A stretch of DNA of 64,000 nucleotides from Limosilactobacillus secaliphilus (GTDB lineage: Bacteria; Bacillota; Bacilli; Lactobacillales; Lactobacillaceae): positions 63,209-127,208 of the forward strand of contig NZ_JQBW01000009.1 of assembly GCF_001437055.1 (NCBI RefSeq). The letters are read 5' to 3'. Shown in pieces: positions 28,901-37,758 of this stretch (positions are counted from its first letter, which is position 1; every line of letters starts with the position of its first letter). The position numbers and the translations under genes are program-made. The notes under the pieces were generated by a model. It saw only the letters and a program-made list of their open reading frames with translations. It made no database searches and was not told the DNA's origin.

Positions 28901-30285
28901 CAATTGCCCACAACTACATGAAGGTCCTGTTCGGTGAAAAGAATGTGTTCCGTGCCGGGACGATTGGTACGGTTGCCGACAAGACCGCCTATGGCTACGT
29001 GAAGGCTTATGAACGCGACACCGATCAAACCTTCCGGGGCGCCGAAGAAGACCGGCTGGCTAAGGGAGCAACTGGGGTCAAGCGGACGACTGGTCAGCAC
29101 CCGGCTGGGATCATCATTGTCCCTGACGACATGGACATCTATGACTTCACGCCGGTTCAATATCCAGCCGATGATCAGAACGCTGCCTGGGAAACGACCC
29201 ACTTCGATTTCCACTCCATCCACGACAATATTCTGAAGATGGATATTCTGGGTCACGATGATCCGACCATGATTCGTGCCCTGCAAGATTTGTCCGGGGT
29301 CAACCCGAAGACGATTCCAATGGACGATCCAGGTGTCATGAGTCTGTTCTCCAGCCCTAAAGCATTAGGGGTGACCGAGGAGCAGATTAATTCGAAGACC
29401 GGGACGCTGGGCCTGCCTGAATTCGGGACGCGTTTCGTTCGCGGAATGCTTGAAGATACCCACCCAAAGAACTACTCGCAGCTGTTGCAGATTTCTGGTT
29501 TGTCACACGGGACTGGTGTGTGGCTGGATAACGCCCAGGAATTGATTAAGAACGGCACCGCAACGATTGCCAACGTTATTGGTTGTCGTGACAACATCAT
29601 GACCGACTTGATCCACTATGGGTTGGATTCGGAAACGTCTTTCCAAGTGATGGAGTCGGTTCGTCACGGTCGCGGGATTCCGGATGAATGGCAGGATAAG
29701 ATGCACAAGGCCAACGTGCCCCAGTGGTACATTGATTCCTGTCTAAAGATCAAGTACATGTTCCCGCGGGCCCACGCCGCCGCCTATGTGCTGATGGCGT
29801 TGCGGATTGCCTACTTCAAGGTTTACTTCCCGTTGATTTACTACGCAGCCTACTTCTCAGTGCGGGCCGACGACTTTGACATCGTTGCTATGGCCCACGG
29901 TAAGGAGGCTGTCAAGGAAGCCATGAAGGCGATCAACGACAAGGGTAACGAAGCCAGTGCGAAGGAGAAGAGCCTGTTAACCATTTTGGAGTTGGCCAAT
30001 GAAATGTTGGAACGCGGCTTCAAGTTCAAGATGGTTGACTTGCAACGCTCGGATGCACAATCATGGCTGATCGATGGTGATACTCTGATTGCACCGTTTA
30101 GAGCGGTTCCTGGTTTGGGAATCAACGTTGCCAAGCAGATTGTCGCGGCACGCGAAGAGCAGGACTTCTTGTCTAAGGAAGACCTGGCCGAGCGGGGAAA
30201 GGTCTCACAGACGATTATCGACTTCTTAACTGCTAATCACGTTCTCGACGATCTGCCCGACGAAAACCAGCTCAGCCTGTTCTAA
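25951..30285 (+). CDS. polC: DNA polymerase III alpha subunit, PolC type
   Basis: A 1444-aa Gram-positive replicative polymerase. The order is: N-terminal domain with a charged helical linker (~165-220), OB fold, PHP domain ([15 protein letters not shown]), an inserted DEDD 3'-5' proofreading exonuclease ([17 protein letters not shown] ... HNVSFDMGF), then the polymerase core with [10 protein letters not shown] zinc module of paired Cys (CPKCQYNHF / CPKCGTLMI) and [12 protein letters not shown] carrying catalytic Asp residues follow. Full length. The start is GTG 25951 behind TGAGGTGA. Confidence 0.97.
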   Translation: MALNAEEKFDKLTDQIQYQDPALKGGRVDQVVVHQKSRCWDLHLYFPQVLPFKVYHELVHRLQMSFQELAHADVKIVISTDTDTPDSKLIGDYWRFLVNEEVGTSGMGFELAEQTMPEEHNGRLELTLENEKVKEFVIHNFLGKIQQAYGDAGFPDFNIHPVVDEDAAAAQLKELKAQQEKADAALVQKAMSQIKTHQAQRKQAAAKAVSDGPAQIGKVINDQAEVRQMETITEEERNVVVEGYIFSKDVKELRSGRQLMILEITDYTSSISVKKFSRDEKDEAAFKQFNEGEWVKVRGSVQEDSFMRDLTLNAYDINLVSHPVREDKADKYDKRIELHLHTTMSTMDATNSISEYVKQAIKWGQPAIAITDHAGVQGFPEAFKASYDGKKKEHKIKMLYGVEANVVDDGIPLVYNEDHQVLDGSTYVVFDVETSGLSAIYDRVIELSASKMKNGEVIDRFDEFIDPGFPLSEQTTALTSITNEMVHGSKSEEEVFKMFRDFCGDAIIAGHNVSFDMGFMNTGYRRHHMPEISAPVIDTLPLARFLYPNLGSYRLNTLSKRFKVALAHHHRANYDAEATGHLLHLFLKDAEKRYDIKYVDDLNKHMTDNGAYRHGRPFHATILAATQAGLKNMYKLVSLSNVKYFYRVPRIPRSVLTKYRKGLLVGSACANGEVFTAMMEKGYAEAKKKAAFYDYLEVQPKPNYAPLLEQHVIQDEPHLEDIIKNMVKLGDDLGKTVVATGDAHYINPEDAIYRKILINSQGGANPLNRTHRPDVHFRTTDEMLDEFSFLGDDLAHQIVVTNTHKIADKIDENIRPVEDRLYTPHMKGAEQEIQDRTWATAKKWYGDPLPKLVKDRVNLELNSIVKNGFSVIYLIAQRLVAKSNKDGYLVGSRGSVGSSVVATLSGITEVNPLPPHYRCPKCQYNHFYTHGEYSSGFDLPDKKCPKCGTLMIKDGHDIPFQTFLGFKGNKVPDIDLNFSGDYQPIAHNYMKVLFGEKNVFRAGTIGTVADKTAYGYVKAYERDTDQTFRGAEEDRLAKGATGVKRTTGQHPAGIIIVPDDMDIYDFTPVQYPADDQNAAWETTHFDFHSIHDNILKMDILGHDDPTMIRALQDLSGVNPKTIPMDDPGVMSLFSSPKALGVTEEQINSKTGTLGLPEFGTRFVRGMLEDTHPKNYSQLLQISGLSHGTGVWLDNAQELIKNGTATIANVIGCRDNIMTDLIHYGLDSETSFQVMESVRHGRGIPDEWQDKMHKANVPQWYIDSCLKIKYMFPRAHAAAYVLMALRIAYFKVYFPLIYYAAYFSVRADDFDIVAMAHGKEAVKEAMKAINDKGNEASAKEKSLLTILELANEMLERGFKFKMVDLQRSDAQSWLIDGDTLIAPFRAVPGLGINVAKQIVAAREEQDFLSKEDLAERGKVSQTIIDFLTANHVLDDLPDENQLSLF

Positions 30286-30300
30286 TAACTAAATTTCATT

Positions 30301-30339
30301 AACCCCTTTTAGTATTCTTGCTGAAGGGGTTATTTTTTT
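30301..30339 (+). terminator. Terminator after polC
   Basis: AACCCCTT / AAGGGGTT stem, 15-base loop, then A and seven T. Confidence 0.85.
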
Positions 30340-30429
30340 CGTGGCAAACTCAATGATGGTCATTTGAGCAATTGTCATTAGAGTTTTTATTTGATCATTG
30401 CCGCCGATGAATTAAAGACCGGTCATTAG

Positions 30430-30458
30430 TTGCTTATTTTGTGAAAAAATGGTACTAT
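30430..30458 (+). promoter_or_regulatory. Promoter of the rimP-nusA-infB operon
   Basis: TTGCTT (30430-30435) and TACTAT (30453-30458), spacer 17, about 80 bases upstream of the rimP start. The 90 bases before it hold no gene. Confidence 0.55.
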
Positions 30459-30483
30459 ACATACGTTAAATAACTTCGGAAGG

Positions 30484-30511
30484 GAGTGAGCAGGGATGCT
30501 CGCTCTTTTTG
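30484..30511 (+). terminator. Leader terminator (attenuator) upstream of rimP
   Basis: GAGTGAGC and GCTCGCTC pair (one G-U) around a 6-base loop and run into five T, all inside the 5' leader before any coding sequence. Such a structure ahead of rimP-nusA suggests premature termination control, perhaps feedback by NusA. Confidence 0.65.
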
Positions 30512-30536
30512 TTGCAATCGTTTGGAGGTGAAAGTT

Positions 30537-31016
30537 TTGAGTACAGCAACGGTAATTGAAACCGTTAATCGATTAGTTCAGCCGATCTTAGACGAACACC
30601 ATTTTGAATTGTTTGATACGGAGTTTGTCAAAGAAGGCCCCAGCTGGTACTTGCGGGTGTACATCGATAAAAAAGGTGGAATCACCCTTGAAGATTGTGT
30701 CAACGTCAGTGATCAGCTTAGTGCTGCCTTAGACGCCTGTGATCCGGATCCAATTCCGCAACAGTACTTCCTGGAAGTATCGTCACCGGGTGCTGAACGG
30801 CCGCTTCGCAATGAAAAGGACTATGAACAAGCCGTCAATCAATACATTCATGTTTCGCTGTATCAAGCTGTCAACGGGAAAAAGGTTTATGAGGGTACAT
30901 TGACCGAATTAACACCAGACACATTAACTCTGGATTGGTTGAATAAAACCCGCCATCAGAAACTGACCCTTCAAAGAAAGTTGATCGCAAAAGCACGACT
31001 AGCAGTTAAGATTTAA
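30537..31016 (+). CDS. rimP: Ribosome maturation factor RimP
   Basis: A 159-aa factor for 30S subunit maturation. [21 protein letters not shown] and the family signature [14 protein letters not shown] are clear, with a C-terminal SH3-like domain. The start is TTG 30537 preceded by TGGAGGTGAAAG; the longer open frame from 30486 lies over the leader hairpin and is not used. First gene of the rimP-nusA-ylxR-ylxQ-infB-rbfA operon. Confidence 0.93.
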   Translation: MSTATVIETVNRLVQPILDEHHFELFDTEFVKEGPSWYLRVYIDKKGGITLEDCVNVSDQLSAALDACDPDPIPQQYFLEVSSPGAERPLRNEKDYEQAVNQYIHVSLYQAVNGKKVYEGTLTELTPDTLTLDWLNKTRHQKLTLQRKLIAKARLAVKI

Positions 31017-31030
31017 GCGAGGAGATAAAG

Positions 31031-32179
31031 ATGAGTACTAAAAAGCAACGTACGGAATTAATGGGCGCCTTTGATGTCCTGGAAAAGGAAAAGGGCATTA
31101 AAAAAGAAGTCATTATTCAAGCACTGACGGATGCATTGGCCAACGCCTACCAGAAGAACTACGATGACAACAACGCCAATGTGGAAGTCAAGATCGATGA
31201 TAAGACCGGTGACTTTAAGGTTTATGCCGACAAGACGGTGGTTGATGAAGTGACCAACCCGGTTGAACAAATCAGTCTGCGTGATGCAATGAAGGTCAGC
31301 CATGGTTACGAAGTTGGTGATACCTTCAAGCAGGAAGTAACACCAGCTGGCTTTGGCCGGATCGCTGCCCAAACCGCCAAGAACGTGGTTTTACAAAAGC
31401 TGCGTGAAGAAGAACGGCAGATTGTATACGACAAGTACAACAAGCTGAAGGACGACCTGGTCGAAGGTGAAGTTGCCCGTGAAGATAACCGTTACATCTA
31501 CATCAACCTGGATGGGGTGGAAGCGGCAATGAACAAGCATGATCAAATGCCCAACGAACACTACCGTCCACATGACCGGGTTCAGGTTTACGTCACCCGG
31601 GTGCTGAAAGATACGAAGGGCCCACAAGTGTTCGTTTCTCGGACGGCTCCGGACTTGCTCAAGCGTCTGTTTGAAAAGGAAGTTCCTGAAATCAGCCAAG
31701 GTGTCGTTGAAATCAAGGGCATTGTGCGTGAAGCAGGTGATCGGGCTAAAGTAGCTGTCTTCTCTCGTGATGGCAATATCGACCCAGTTGGTACTTGTGT
31801 TGGTCCACGGGGCTCACGGGTTCAGACCATTGTCAACCAACTTGGCGGTGAAAACATTGACATCGTGAAGTACGAAGAAGAACCAGAAGAATACATCAAG
31901 AATGCATTGAACCCTGCTGAGGTTAAGGGTGTCATTTTTGATCAGAATAATGGTGAAGTTGAAGAAGAAGCCAACAGTAACGATCCAGATGCAGAACCAC
32001 GGATTCACCGTGGCTGTACGGTAATTGTTCCGGACGATCAGCTGTCACTGGCCATTGGTAAACGGGGCCAGAATGTCCGGCTGGCTGCCCAGTTGACTGG
32101 CTACAAGATCGACATCAAGCCATTGTCCGAAATGGATCCTGATGGCACGCCAGTTGACGACGATGAAGATGCTGAATAG
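31031..32179 (+). CDS. nusA: Transcription termination/antitermination protein NusA
   Basis: A 382-aa RNA-polymerase-binding factor controlling pausing and termination. An N-terminal polymerase-binding domain (residues 1-125) is followed by S1 (VEGEVAREDNRYIYINLDG), then two KH domains (CVGPRGSRVQTIVNQLGGE and LAIGKRGQNVRLAAQLTG). An acidic tail ends it, without the acidic repeats of proteobacteria. GAGGAGATAAAG precedes ATG. The leader hairpin upstream of rimP may be its own regulatory target (inferred). Confidence 0.97.
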   Translation: MSTKKQRTELMGAFDVLEKEKGIKKEVIIQALTDALANAYQKNYDDNNANVEVKIDDKTGDFKVYADKTVVDEVTNPVEQISLRDAMKVSHGYEVGDTFKQEVTPAGFGRIAAQTAKNVVLQKLREEERQIVYDKYNKLKDDLVEGEVAREDNRYIYINLDGVEAAMNKHDQMPNEHYRPHDRVQVYVTRVLKDTKGPQVFVSRTAPDLLKRLFEKEVPEISQGVVEIKGIVREAGDRAKVAVFSRDGNIDPVGTCVGPRGSRVQTIVNQLGGENIDIVKYEEEPEEYIKNALNPAEVKGVIFDQNNGEVEEEANSNDPDAEPRIHRGCTVIVPDDQLSLAIGKRGQNVRLAAQLTGYKIDIKPLSEMDPDGTPVDDDEDAE

Positions 32180-32204
32180 TTAATACCGCGCCGGGGGTGA
32201 AAAC

Positions 32205-32501
32205 ATGAAAAAGAGAAAGATACCGATGCGTAAAGATGTGGTGACCGGTCAAATGATGCCGAAGCGGCAGTTGATCCGGATTGTCCGCAATAAAGAAAAT
32301 GAAGTGTCCTTGGATCCGACCGGTAAAAAGCCGGGCCGCGGTGCTTATGTCGCAATTGATGTTAAAATTGCAGAGAAGGCCAAAGCTGAGCACACCTTTG
32401 ATTCTGTGTTCGGCGTTAAGCTGGATGACAGTTTCTACGATGAATTAATCAAGTACGCGGATCACGAACAGGCACGGCAGAAATTGTTTGGCCATGAATA
32501 A
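32205..32501 (+). CDS. ylxR: YlxR family RNA-binding protein (DUF448)
   Basis: A 98-aa basic protein of the YlxR/DUF448 family found between nusA and infB in Firmicutes. MPKRQLIRIVRNKENEV and the GRGAYVAID-type block match the family; in other species it is linked to RNA binding and the RNase P or transcription machinery. GGGGGTGAAAAC upstream of ATG. The last 8 bases overlap the ylxQ start. Confidence 0.92.
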   Translation: MKKRKIPMRKDVVTGQMMPKRQLIRIVRNKENEVSLDPTGKKPGRGAYVAIDVKIAEKAKAEHTFDSVFGVKLDDSFYDELIKYADHEQARQKLFGHE

Positions 32502-32802
32502 CGAAACGAAAATCCTGAACCTGTTGGGGTTGGCTCAGCGTGCTCGTCAGCTAGTGACTGGCGAAGACATGGTGATCAAAGCTTTGCGGCAGCAGAAGAT
32601 CAAGTTTGTGTTCTTAAGCAACGATAGCGGTAAGGCCGTTGCTAAGAAGATGAAGGATCAATGCCTTTACTATCACGTGCCGCTTTATGTTGGCTTTGAC
32701 AAGGAGCAGCTCAGTCAGGCAATTGGGCGTTCACGAACCGTCATTGGTGTGACCCAAGCGGGATTTGCCAAACGCTTTAAAGAATTAACGAGCAATGAAT
32801 AA
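32494..32802 (+). CDS. ylxQ: L7Ae-family RNA-binding protein YlxQ
   Basis: A 102-aa L7Ae/L30e-fold protein, probably binding kink-turn [22 protein letters not shown] then [17 protein letters not shown] and [16 protein letters not shown] 32494 lies inside the ylxR end, an 8-base overlap that implies coupling; an in-frame TTG at 32488 is less likely. Operon context between ylxR and infB is conserved in Firmicutes. Confidence 0.9.
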   Translation: MNNETKILNLLGLAQRARQLVTGEDMVIKALRQQKIKFVFLSNDSGKAVAKKMKDQCLYYHVPLYVGFDKEQLSQAIGRSRTVIGVTQAGFAKRFKELTSNE

Positions 32803-32834
32803 CAATTGAACAATCACCAAAGGAGAGTGAGTCT

Positions 32835-35216
32835 ATGGCTAAAGAACGTATTTATCAACTAGCCAAGGAACTGAAAATGCCAAGTAAGTCGCTAGTTAAT
32901 CTGGCCAACGAACAAGGCATGGCTATTAAGAGCCACATGTCTTCAGTAACTCCTGATCAGGCACAAAAATTACGTCAGGCTGCCAAGGCCCAAGCTGGCA
33001 AGTCAACCACCAAGAAGCCAGCTGCAAAGGCTAAGCATACTAGTCAACCGGCAGCAAAGAAGCAGGAAAATCAAAAGAAGGCTAAAGCACAGCCGCATTC
33101 TGAACACAAGCAGCCGGCCAAGCCAAGCAAGCATAATAATCAGCAATCCGCAGCGGCCAAACATGACCATCACAATGCTGCTCAGGCCAAGGAAAAGCCA
33201 GCTGCAAAGGCGGAACAGCACCAGAACCATAACCGCAAGAACAAGCAGAACAACAAGCAGAATAATAAGCACCAAGGCCAGCAAAAAGCGCAAGCCAACC
33301 ATGCTAACAAGCAGCAAGAAAACGAACAGAATCGTGTTCACTGGTTCGGCCAAAAGAACAATAAGAAGAACAAGAAGCGCAACAAGAAGCGGATGCGTAA
33401 CCAACGGATGAAGAACGTGAGCCAAAAGCAGCCAACGCAGCGGAAGGATAAGCCGCTGCCGAAGGTTCTGGAATACACGGAAGGCATGAACGTGCAAGAC
33501 TTGGCAAAGATCCTGCACCGTCCGGCTACCGAAATCATCAAGAAGCTCTTCATGCTGGGTGTCATGACCAACCAGAACCAGTCACTGGATAAGGACACCA
33601 TTGAACTGGTTGCTGCTGATTACGGCATTGAAGCTAAGGAAAAGGTTCAAGAAGATATTTCTGACCTGGACAAGTTCTTCAAAGAGGAAGAGAAGAACGA
33701 TAAGCATGCCGTTCCACGTCCGCCAGTAGTTACGGTCATGGGTCACGTTGACCATGGTAAGACCACCTTGCTGGATAAGATTCGGCACTCACACGTCACG
33801 GCTCACGAAGCCGGTGGGATCACCCAAGCCATTGGTGCTTACCAGGTTCACTACAAGGACCAAATGATTACCTTCTTGGATACCCCAGGCCACGCTGCCT
33901 TCTCTGAAATGCGTGCTCGTGGTGCCAACATCACTGATATCACGGTCCTGGTGGTTGCTGCGGATGATGGGGTCATGCCGCAGACGGTTGAAGCTATCCA
34001 CCACGCTCAGGCTGCTAAGACGCCAATCATCGTGGCGGTTAACAAGATCGATAAGCCAGGTGCCAACCCAGACCATGTCACTGAACAGCTTACTAAGTAC
34101 GGTCTGGTCCCAGAAGACTGGGGTGGTGACACCATCTTCGTTAAGATCTCCGCTAAGTTTGGCAAGAACATTGACGAACTGCTGGACATGATCTTGCTGC
34201 AAGCCGAAATGATGGAATTGAAGGCCAACCCAGATCAAAATGCTGCTGGGTCTGTTGTTGAAGCCCGGCTGGATCAAGGTCGTGGCCCAGTTGCTACTCT
34301 CTTGGTACAACAAGGGACGATGCATGTTGGGGACCCAATCGTTGTCGGTGACACTTACGGCCGTGTACGGACGATGAACAACGAAAATGGTCATCGGATT
34401 AAGAAGGCTACACCATCGACACCAGTTGAAATCACTGGTTTGAACGATGTGCCGCGTGCCGGGGACCGGTTCGTTGTCTTTGATGACGAAAAGACGGCCC
34501 GTGCTGCCGGTGAAAAGCGTGCTGAACAGGCTCAAGAAGAAGAACGGGCCCGGACTTCCCACGTTACCTTGGACAACCTGTTTGCAACGATGAAGAAGGG
34601 TCAGATGAAGACTTTGCCAATCATCATCAAGGCCGATGTGCAGGGTTCTGTTGAAGCACTGTCACAGAGTCTGCAGAAGATCAAGGTTAATGGTGTACGG
34701 GTTGATATCATTCACCAAGCCGTTGGTGCGATTTCCGAATCTGATGTGACCCTGGCCGAAGCTTCCAACGCCGTTATCATTGGTTTCAATGTCCGGCCAA
34801 CACCACTGGCTAAATCCATGGCCGATAGCAACAACATCGATATTCGTCTGCACCAAGTTATTTACAAGGCCATCGAAGAAGTTGAAGATGCCATGAAAGG
34901 GATGCTGGAGCCGGTTTATAAGGAAGAAACGATCGGTGAAGTTGAAGTTCGGCAGATTTACAAGGCTTCTAAAGTTGGTACGATTGCGGGTGGTATGGTC
35001 ACCTCTGGTAAGATCACCCGTGACTCCAAGGTTCGCTTGATTCGTGACGGTGTGGTTGTTTACACCGGTGAATTGGGCAGCTTGAAGCGGTTCAAAGACG
35101 ATGTCAAGGAAGTTAAACAGGGCTACGAATGTGGTTTGACGATTGAAAACTACAATGACATCAAGGAAAGTGACGTCATTGAAGCCTACCAGATGAAGGA
35201 AGTCCCTGTTAAGTAA
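32835..35216 (+). CDS. infB: Translation initiation factor IF-2
   Basis: A 793-aa initiator-tRNA-loading GTPase. A short N-terminal IF2N helix bundle ([19 protein letters not shown]) is followed by about 150 residues of Ala/Lys/Gln/His/Asn-rich disordered linker. A second IF2N domain ([21 protein letters not shown]) precedes the G domain with [21 protein letters not shown] and NKIDKPG. Beta-barrel, domain 3 and the fMet-tRNA-binding C2 domain follow. GGAGAGTGAG precedes ATG. The linker composition, not a duplication, explains the internal repetitiveness. Confidence 0.97.
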   Translation: MAKERIYQLAKELKMPSKSLVNLANEQGMAIKSHMSSVTPDQAQKLRQAAKAQAGKSTTKKPAAKAKHTSQPAAKKQENQKKAKAQPHSEHKQPAKPSKHNNQQSAAAKHDHHNAAQAKEKPAAKAEQHQNHNRKNKQNNKQNNKHQGQQKAQANHANKQQENEQNRVHWFGQKNNKKNKKRNKKRMRNQRMKNVSQKQPTQRKDKPLPKVLEYTEGMNVQDLAKILHRPATEIIKKLFMLGVMTNQNQSLDKDTIELVAADYGIEAKEKVQEDISDLDKFFKEEEKNDKHAVPRPPVVTVMGHVDHGKTTLLDKIRHSHVTAHEAGGITQAIGAYQVHYKDQMITFLDTPGHAAFSEMRARGANITDITVLVVAADDGVMPQTVEAIHHAQAAKTPIIVAVNKIDKPGANPDHVTEQLTKYGLVPEDWGGDTIFVKISAKFGKNIDELLDMILLQAEMMELKANPDQNAAGSVVEARLDQGRGPVATLLVQQGTMHVGDPIVVGDTYGRVRTMNNENGHRIKKATPSTPVEITGLNDVPRAGDRFVVFDDEKTARAAGEKRAEQAQEEERARTSHVTLDNLFATMKKGQMKTLPIIIKADVQGSVEALSQSLQKIKVNGVRVDIIHQAVGAISESDVTLAEASNAVIIGFNVRPTPLAKSMADSNNIDIRLHQVIYKAIEEVEDAMKGMLEPVYKEETIGEVEVRQIYKASKVGTIAGGMVTSGKITRDSKVRLIRDGVVVYTGELGSLKRFKDDVKEVKQGYECGLTIENYNDIKESDVIEAYQMKEVPVK

Positions 35217-35227
35217 GGAGGCTGCTC

Positions 35228-35590
35228 ATGCCAAGCAAACATTATCGTGTCGAACGATTGGCCCAAGAGATCCAGCGTGAGGTCGATGACATCTTGCTGA
35301 AACGGGTGCGTGATCCGCGTGTGCAAGGGGTCACGATTACCGGCGTTGATGTGACTGGTGATCTGCAGCAAGCAACGATCTACTACAGCATCTTGTCTGA
35401 CAAGGCATCAGCTGGAGAAAAGGCACAGGCTGGTTTGGATAAGGCAACGGGCCTGGTTCGCAGTGAACTGGGTGCGCGGCTGAACATCTTCAAGACGCCG
35501 GCCATCAAGTTTAAGCGTGATCCTTCGGTGGCTTACGGCAACCGGATCGACGAGTTACTGCGCAAGTTGCATGAAGACCACGAACTTTAA
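35228..35590 (+). CDS. rbfA: Ribosome-binding factor A
   Basis: A 120-aa KH-like cold-shock factor for 16S 5'-end maturation in the 30S subunit. RVERLAQEIQREVDDILLKR opens it and RVRDPRVQGVTITGVDVT is the signature block. AAGGAGG spans the infB stop, so translation is coupled. A hairpin lies in the 144-base gap to truB. Confidence 0.96.
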   Translation: MPSKHYRVERLAQEIQREVDDILLKRVRDPRVQGVTITGVDVTGDLQQATIYYSILSDKASAGEKAQAGLDKATGLVRSELGARLNIFKTPAIKFKRDPSVAYGNRIDELLRKLHEDHEL

Positions 35591-35637
35591 AGCAGGCAAA
35601 GTGATCTTTCGGGATCAATAATTAAGCTTGCACATCA

Positions 35638-35676
35638 AATGGCTCCTAGCGTTCGCATTGAACATTAGGAGCCATT
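35638..35676 (+). other. Long hairpin without T-tract between rbfA and truB
   Basis: AATGGCTCCT and AGGAGCCATT pair perfectly, with further pairing inside (GTTC / GAAC). No T run follows (the next bases are GCTATATC), so this is not a standard terminator. It could be a processing site, a weak terminator or a protein site. Confidence 0.55.
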
Positions 35677-35734
35677 GCTATATCGGGATGATGTTGACCA
35701 CCAAAGTTACGAAGTTGATGGAAGGGAGATAACG

Positions 35735-36646
35735 ATGAACGGAGTATTGCCATTGTATAAGGAGCGCGGAATGACCAGCTTTGACTGCATTCGTCGCTTG
35801 AGGCAGTTGTTGAACACCAAAAAGATTGGACATTCGGGTACATTGGATCCAGACGTGAGTGGTGTGCTCCCGATTTGTCTGGGTACTGCGACTAAACTAG
35901 TCCCATTCTTGATGGCCAGTGGCAAAGTCTACGCTGGCGAATTGACCGTGGGCTTTGCGACGACCACCGAGGACCTGTCTGGGGAGACGATCGAAAGCCA
36001 GCCAGTCCCGGCAGCCATCAGCGACGAAGATGTCAAGGAAGCGATGAAGCAACTGACCGGTAAGATCACACAGATTCCACCGATGTATTCTGCCGTCAAG
36101 GTCAACGGCAAGCGCCTCTACGAATACGCCCGGCAAAACAAAACGGTTGAGCGTCCCAAACGTGAAGTTACCATTAAATCCTTCCAATTACTGGCTAACC
36201 ACTATGATCCAAAGAAGAAGCAACAGGTGATTCGCTTTAAGGTTGAATGTTCGAAGGGAACCTACATTCGCACGCTGGCGGTAGCGCTGGCTCGCAAGCT
36301 GGGTTATCCGGGAGTCATGTCCAGTCTGACCCGGTTGAAGAGCGGCGGCTTTGAGTTGGATCAGACCTTGAGCCTCGATGACGTTGAAGAGGCAGTTAAC
36401 AACGGCGCCATCTTGAATTACGTTTTCCCGATCACGTATGTCTTGCGCGACTACCCGCAATTAAAGCTGAATGAAAAGCAATGGCAGGCCGTCAAAAACG
36501 GTGGCTGGCTGACGACTGCTGAGGTCAACCTTAATGCGGCCCAACGGATTGTCCTGGTCTACCACAATCAGGCACAGGCCATCTATGAGCGCCAAGGCAA
36601 GCATTTCAAACCGCTGAAGATGCTGTTGACGAAAACGGAGGGTTAG
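35735..36646 (+). CDS. truB: tRNA pseudouridine(55) synthase
   Basis: A 303-aa enzyme making pseudouridine 55 in the T-loop of tRNAs. Catalytic Asp38 is in GHSGTLDPDVSGVLP. KVNGKRLYEYAR and CSKGTYIRTLAVALA (tRNA-binding) follow in order, with a C-terminal PUA-like domain. ATG 35735 follows GAAGGGAG; the in-frame upstream codons fall in the hairpin region. Ends one base before the ribF start. Confidence 0.95.
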   Translation: MNGVLPLYKERGMTSFDCIRRLRQLLNTKKIGHSGTLDPDVSGVLPICLGTATKLVPFLMASGKVYAGELTVGFATTTEDLSGETIESQPVPAAISDEDVKEAMKQLTGKITQIPPMYSAVKVNGKRLYEYARQNKTVERPKREVTIKSFQLLANHYDPKKKQQVIRFKVECSKGTYIRTLAVALARKLGYPGVMSSLTRLKSGGFELDQTLSLDDVEEAVNNGAILNYVFPITYVLRDYPQLKLNEKQWQAVKNGGWLTTAEVNLNAAQRIVLVYHNQAQAIYERQGKHFKPLKMLLTKTEG

Positions 36647-36647
36647 C

Positions 36648-37613
36648 ATGAAAGTTATTGCACTTGAATACCCGGTTGATGACGATAAAATCCCTGCTGG
36701 ATCCTGTGTTTTGGCCATGGGTTTCTTTGACGGGGTCCACCGGGGTCATCAGGCGGTGATTCTGCGGGCCAAACAGATTGCACAAAAGAAACACCTGCCA
36801 TTGGCGGTCCTGACCTACAATCAAAGTCCGGCCATCGTGTTTCATCAATTTCCCAATGGGGTGCATTACCTGAGCTCCCTTGATCGCAAAATTGATTTGA
36901 TGCGGCAGCTGGGCGTTGAACGCCTGTACGTGATGGCCTTTACCTCCCATTTAGCTCAGTTGGCACCCCAGGATTTCATTGATGAAGTCATCATGAAGCT
37001 CCATCCGGCGGTTACTGTTGCCGGCTTTGACCATACTTATGGGCCAAAGGATGCCGGAATGGCACAACTGCCTCAATATGCACAGGGCCGTTTCCAGATC
37101 GTGGTGGTCGATAAACACACTGATGGTTCAAACGATAAGATAGCGTCGACGAAAATCCGGCAGCTGCTGGACGAGGGCCAGGTTGACCAAGCAAATCACT
37201 TGTTAGGCTATCGTTATGCAACTGACGGGACAGTGGTGCATGGTCTGGCCCGTGGACGGACGCTCGGCTTTCCCACCGCCAATGTGGCTTGGCAAATTGA
37301 CCAGCGGATTCCGGCAGTCGGCGTCTATGCCGTGCAGTTTTTAGTTAACCACCATTGGTACAACGGGATGGCTAGTGTTGGCTACAACGAGACCTTTGGC
37401 GAACATAACCGTAAAACCATTGAGGTCTACTTGTTCAACTTTAACGATTATATCTATGGCGAACGCGTGACTGTCCGCTGGGTTAAAGAGATCCGGGGAC
37501 AGGTCAAGTTCAACTCGGCTCAGAAATTAGTGGACCAACTAAAAGACGATCAACGTGTCTGTGAGCAACTTCTGAGCGACATCAAAGAATTGCCGGGCCA
37601 GTTGCTTCATTAA
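36648..37613 (+). CDS. ribF: Bifunctional riboflavin kinase/FAD synthetase
   Basis: A 321-aa enzyme making FMN and FAD, cofactors needed by PdhD encoded at 43579-44985. The N-terminal nucleotidyltransferase has GFFDGVHRGHQAV and KIRQLLDEG. The C-terminal flavokinase has GRTLGFPTANVAW and GMASVGYNETFG. GGAGGGTTAGC upstream with truB stop adjacent gives coupling. No riboflavin biosynthesis genes are nearby. Terminator follows. Confidence 0.95.
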   Translation: MKVIALEYPVDDDKIPAGSCVLAMGFFDGVHRGHQAVILRAKQIAQKKHLPLAVLTYNQSPAIVFHQFPNGVHYLSSLDRKIDLMRQLGVERLYVMAFTSHLAQLAPQDFIDEVIMKLHPAVTVAGFDHTYGPKDAGMAQLPQYAQGRFQIVVVDKHTDGSNDKIASTKIRQLLDEGQVDQANHLLGYRYATDGTVVHGLARGRTLGFPTANVAWQIDQRIPAVGVYAVQFLVNHHWYNGMASVGYNETFGEHNRKTIEVYLFNFNDYIYGERVTVRWVKEIRGQVKFNSAQKLVDQLKDDQRVCEQLLSDIKELPGQLLH

Positions 37614-37625
37614 ACCAAAAAAGAT

Positions 37626-37671
37626 AATGCTTCCTCACATCAGAAGGGCTGATGGAGGAAGCATTTTGTTT
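37626..37671 (+). terminator. Terminator after ribF
   Basis: AATGCTTCCTC / GAGGAAGCATT perfect outer stem with ATCAG/CTGAT inside, then a short T-rich run. Confidence 0.8.
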
Positions 37672-37687
37672 AATAGCCCCTTATTAG

Positions 37688-37715
37688 GTGACAAATGCTA
37701 AATAAAGCATATACT
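37688..37715 (+). promoter_or_regulatory. Promoter of the permease-acetyltransferase pair
   Basis: GTGACA (37688-37693) and TATACT (37710-37715), spacer 16. The spacer holds a perfect inverted repeat ATGCT-N6-AGCAT (37695-37710), a possible operator. Confidence 0.55.
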
Positions 37716-37758
37716 AACTAAATGTAAGGCACTATCAAAGAGAAAGAAGTTGATTTAA

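Noticed and set aside
32990-33430. Repetitive DNA in the infB linker
   Set aside because: Low-complexity Ala/Lys/Gln/Asn/His coding sequence typical of IF-2, not a mobile or regulatory repeat.
33789-34562. 257-codon minus-strand frame
   Set aside because: Lies wholly antisense to the infB G-domain, without a ribosome-binding site; shadow of codon bias.
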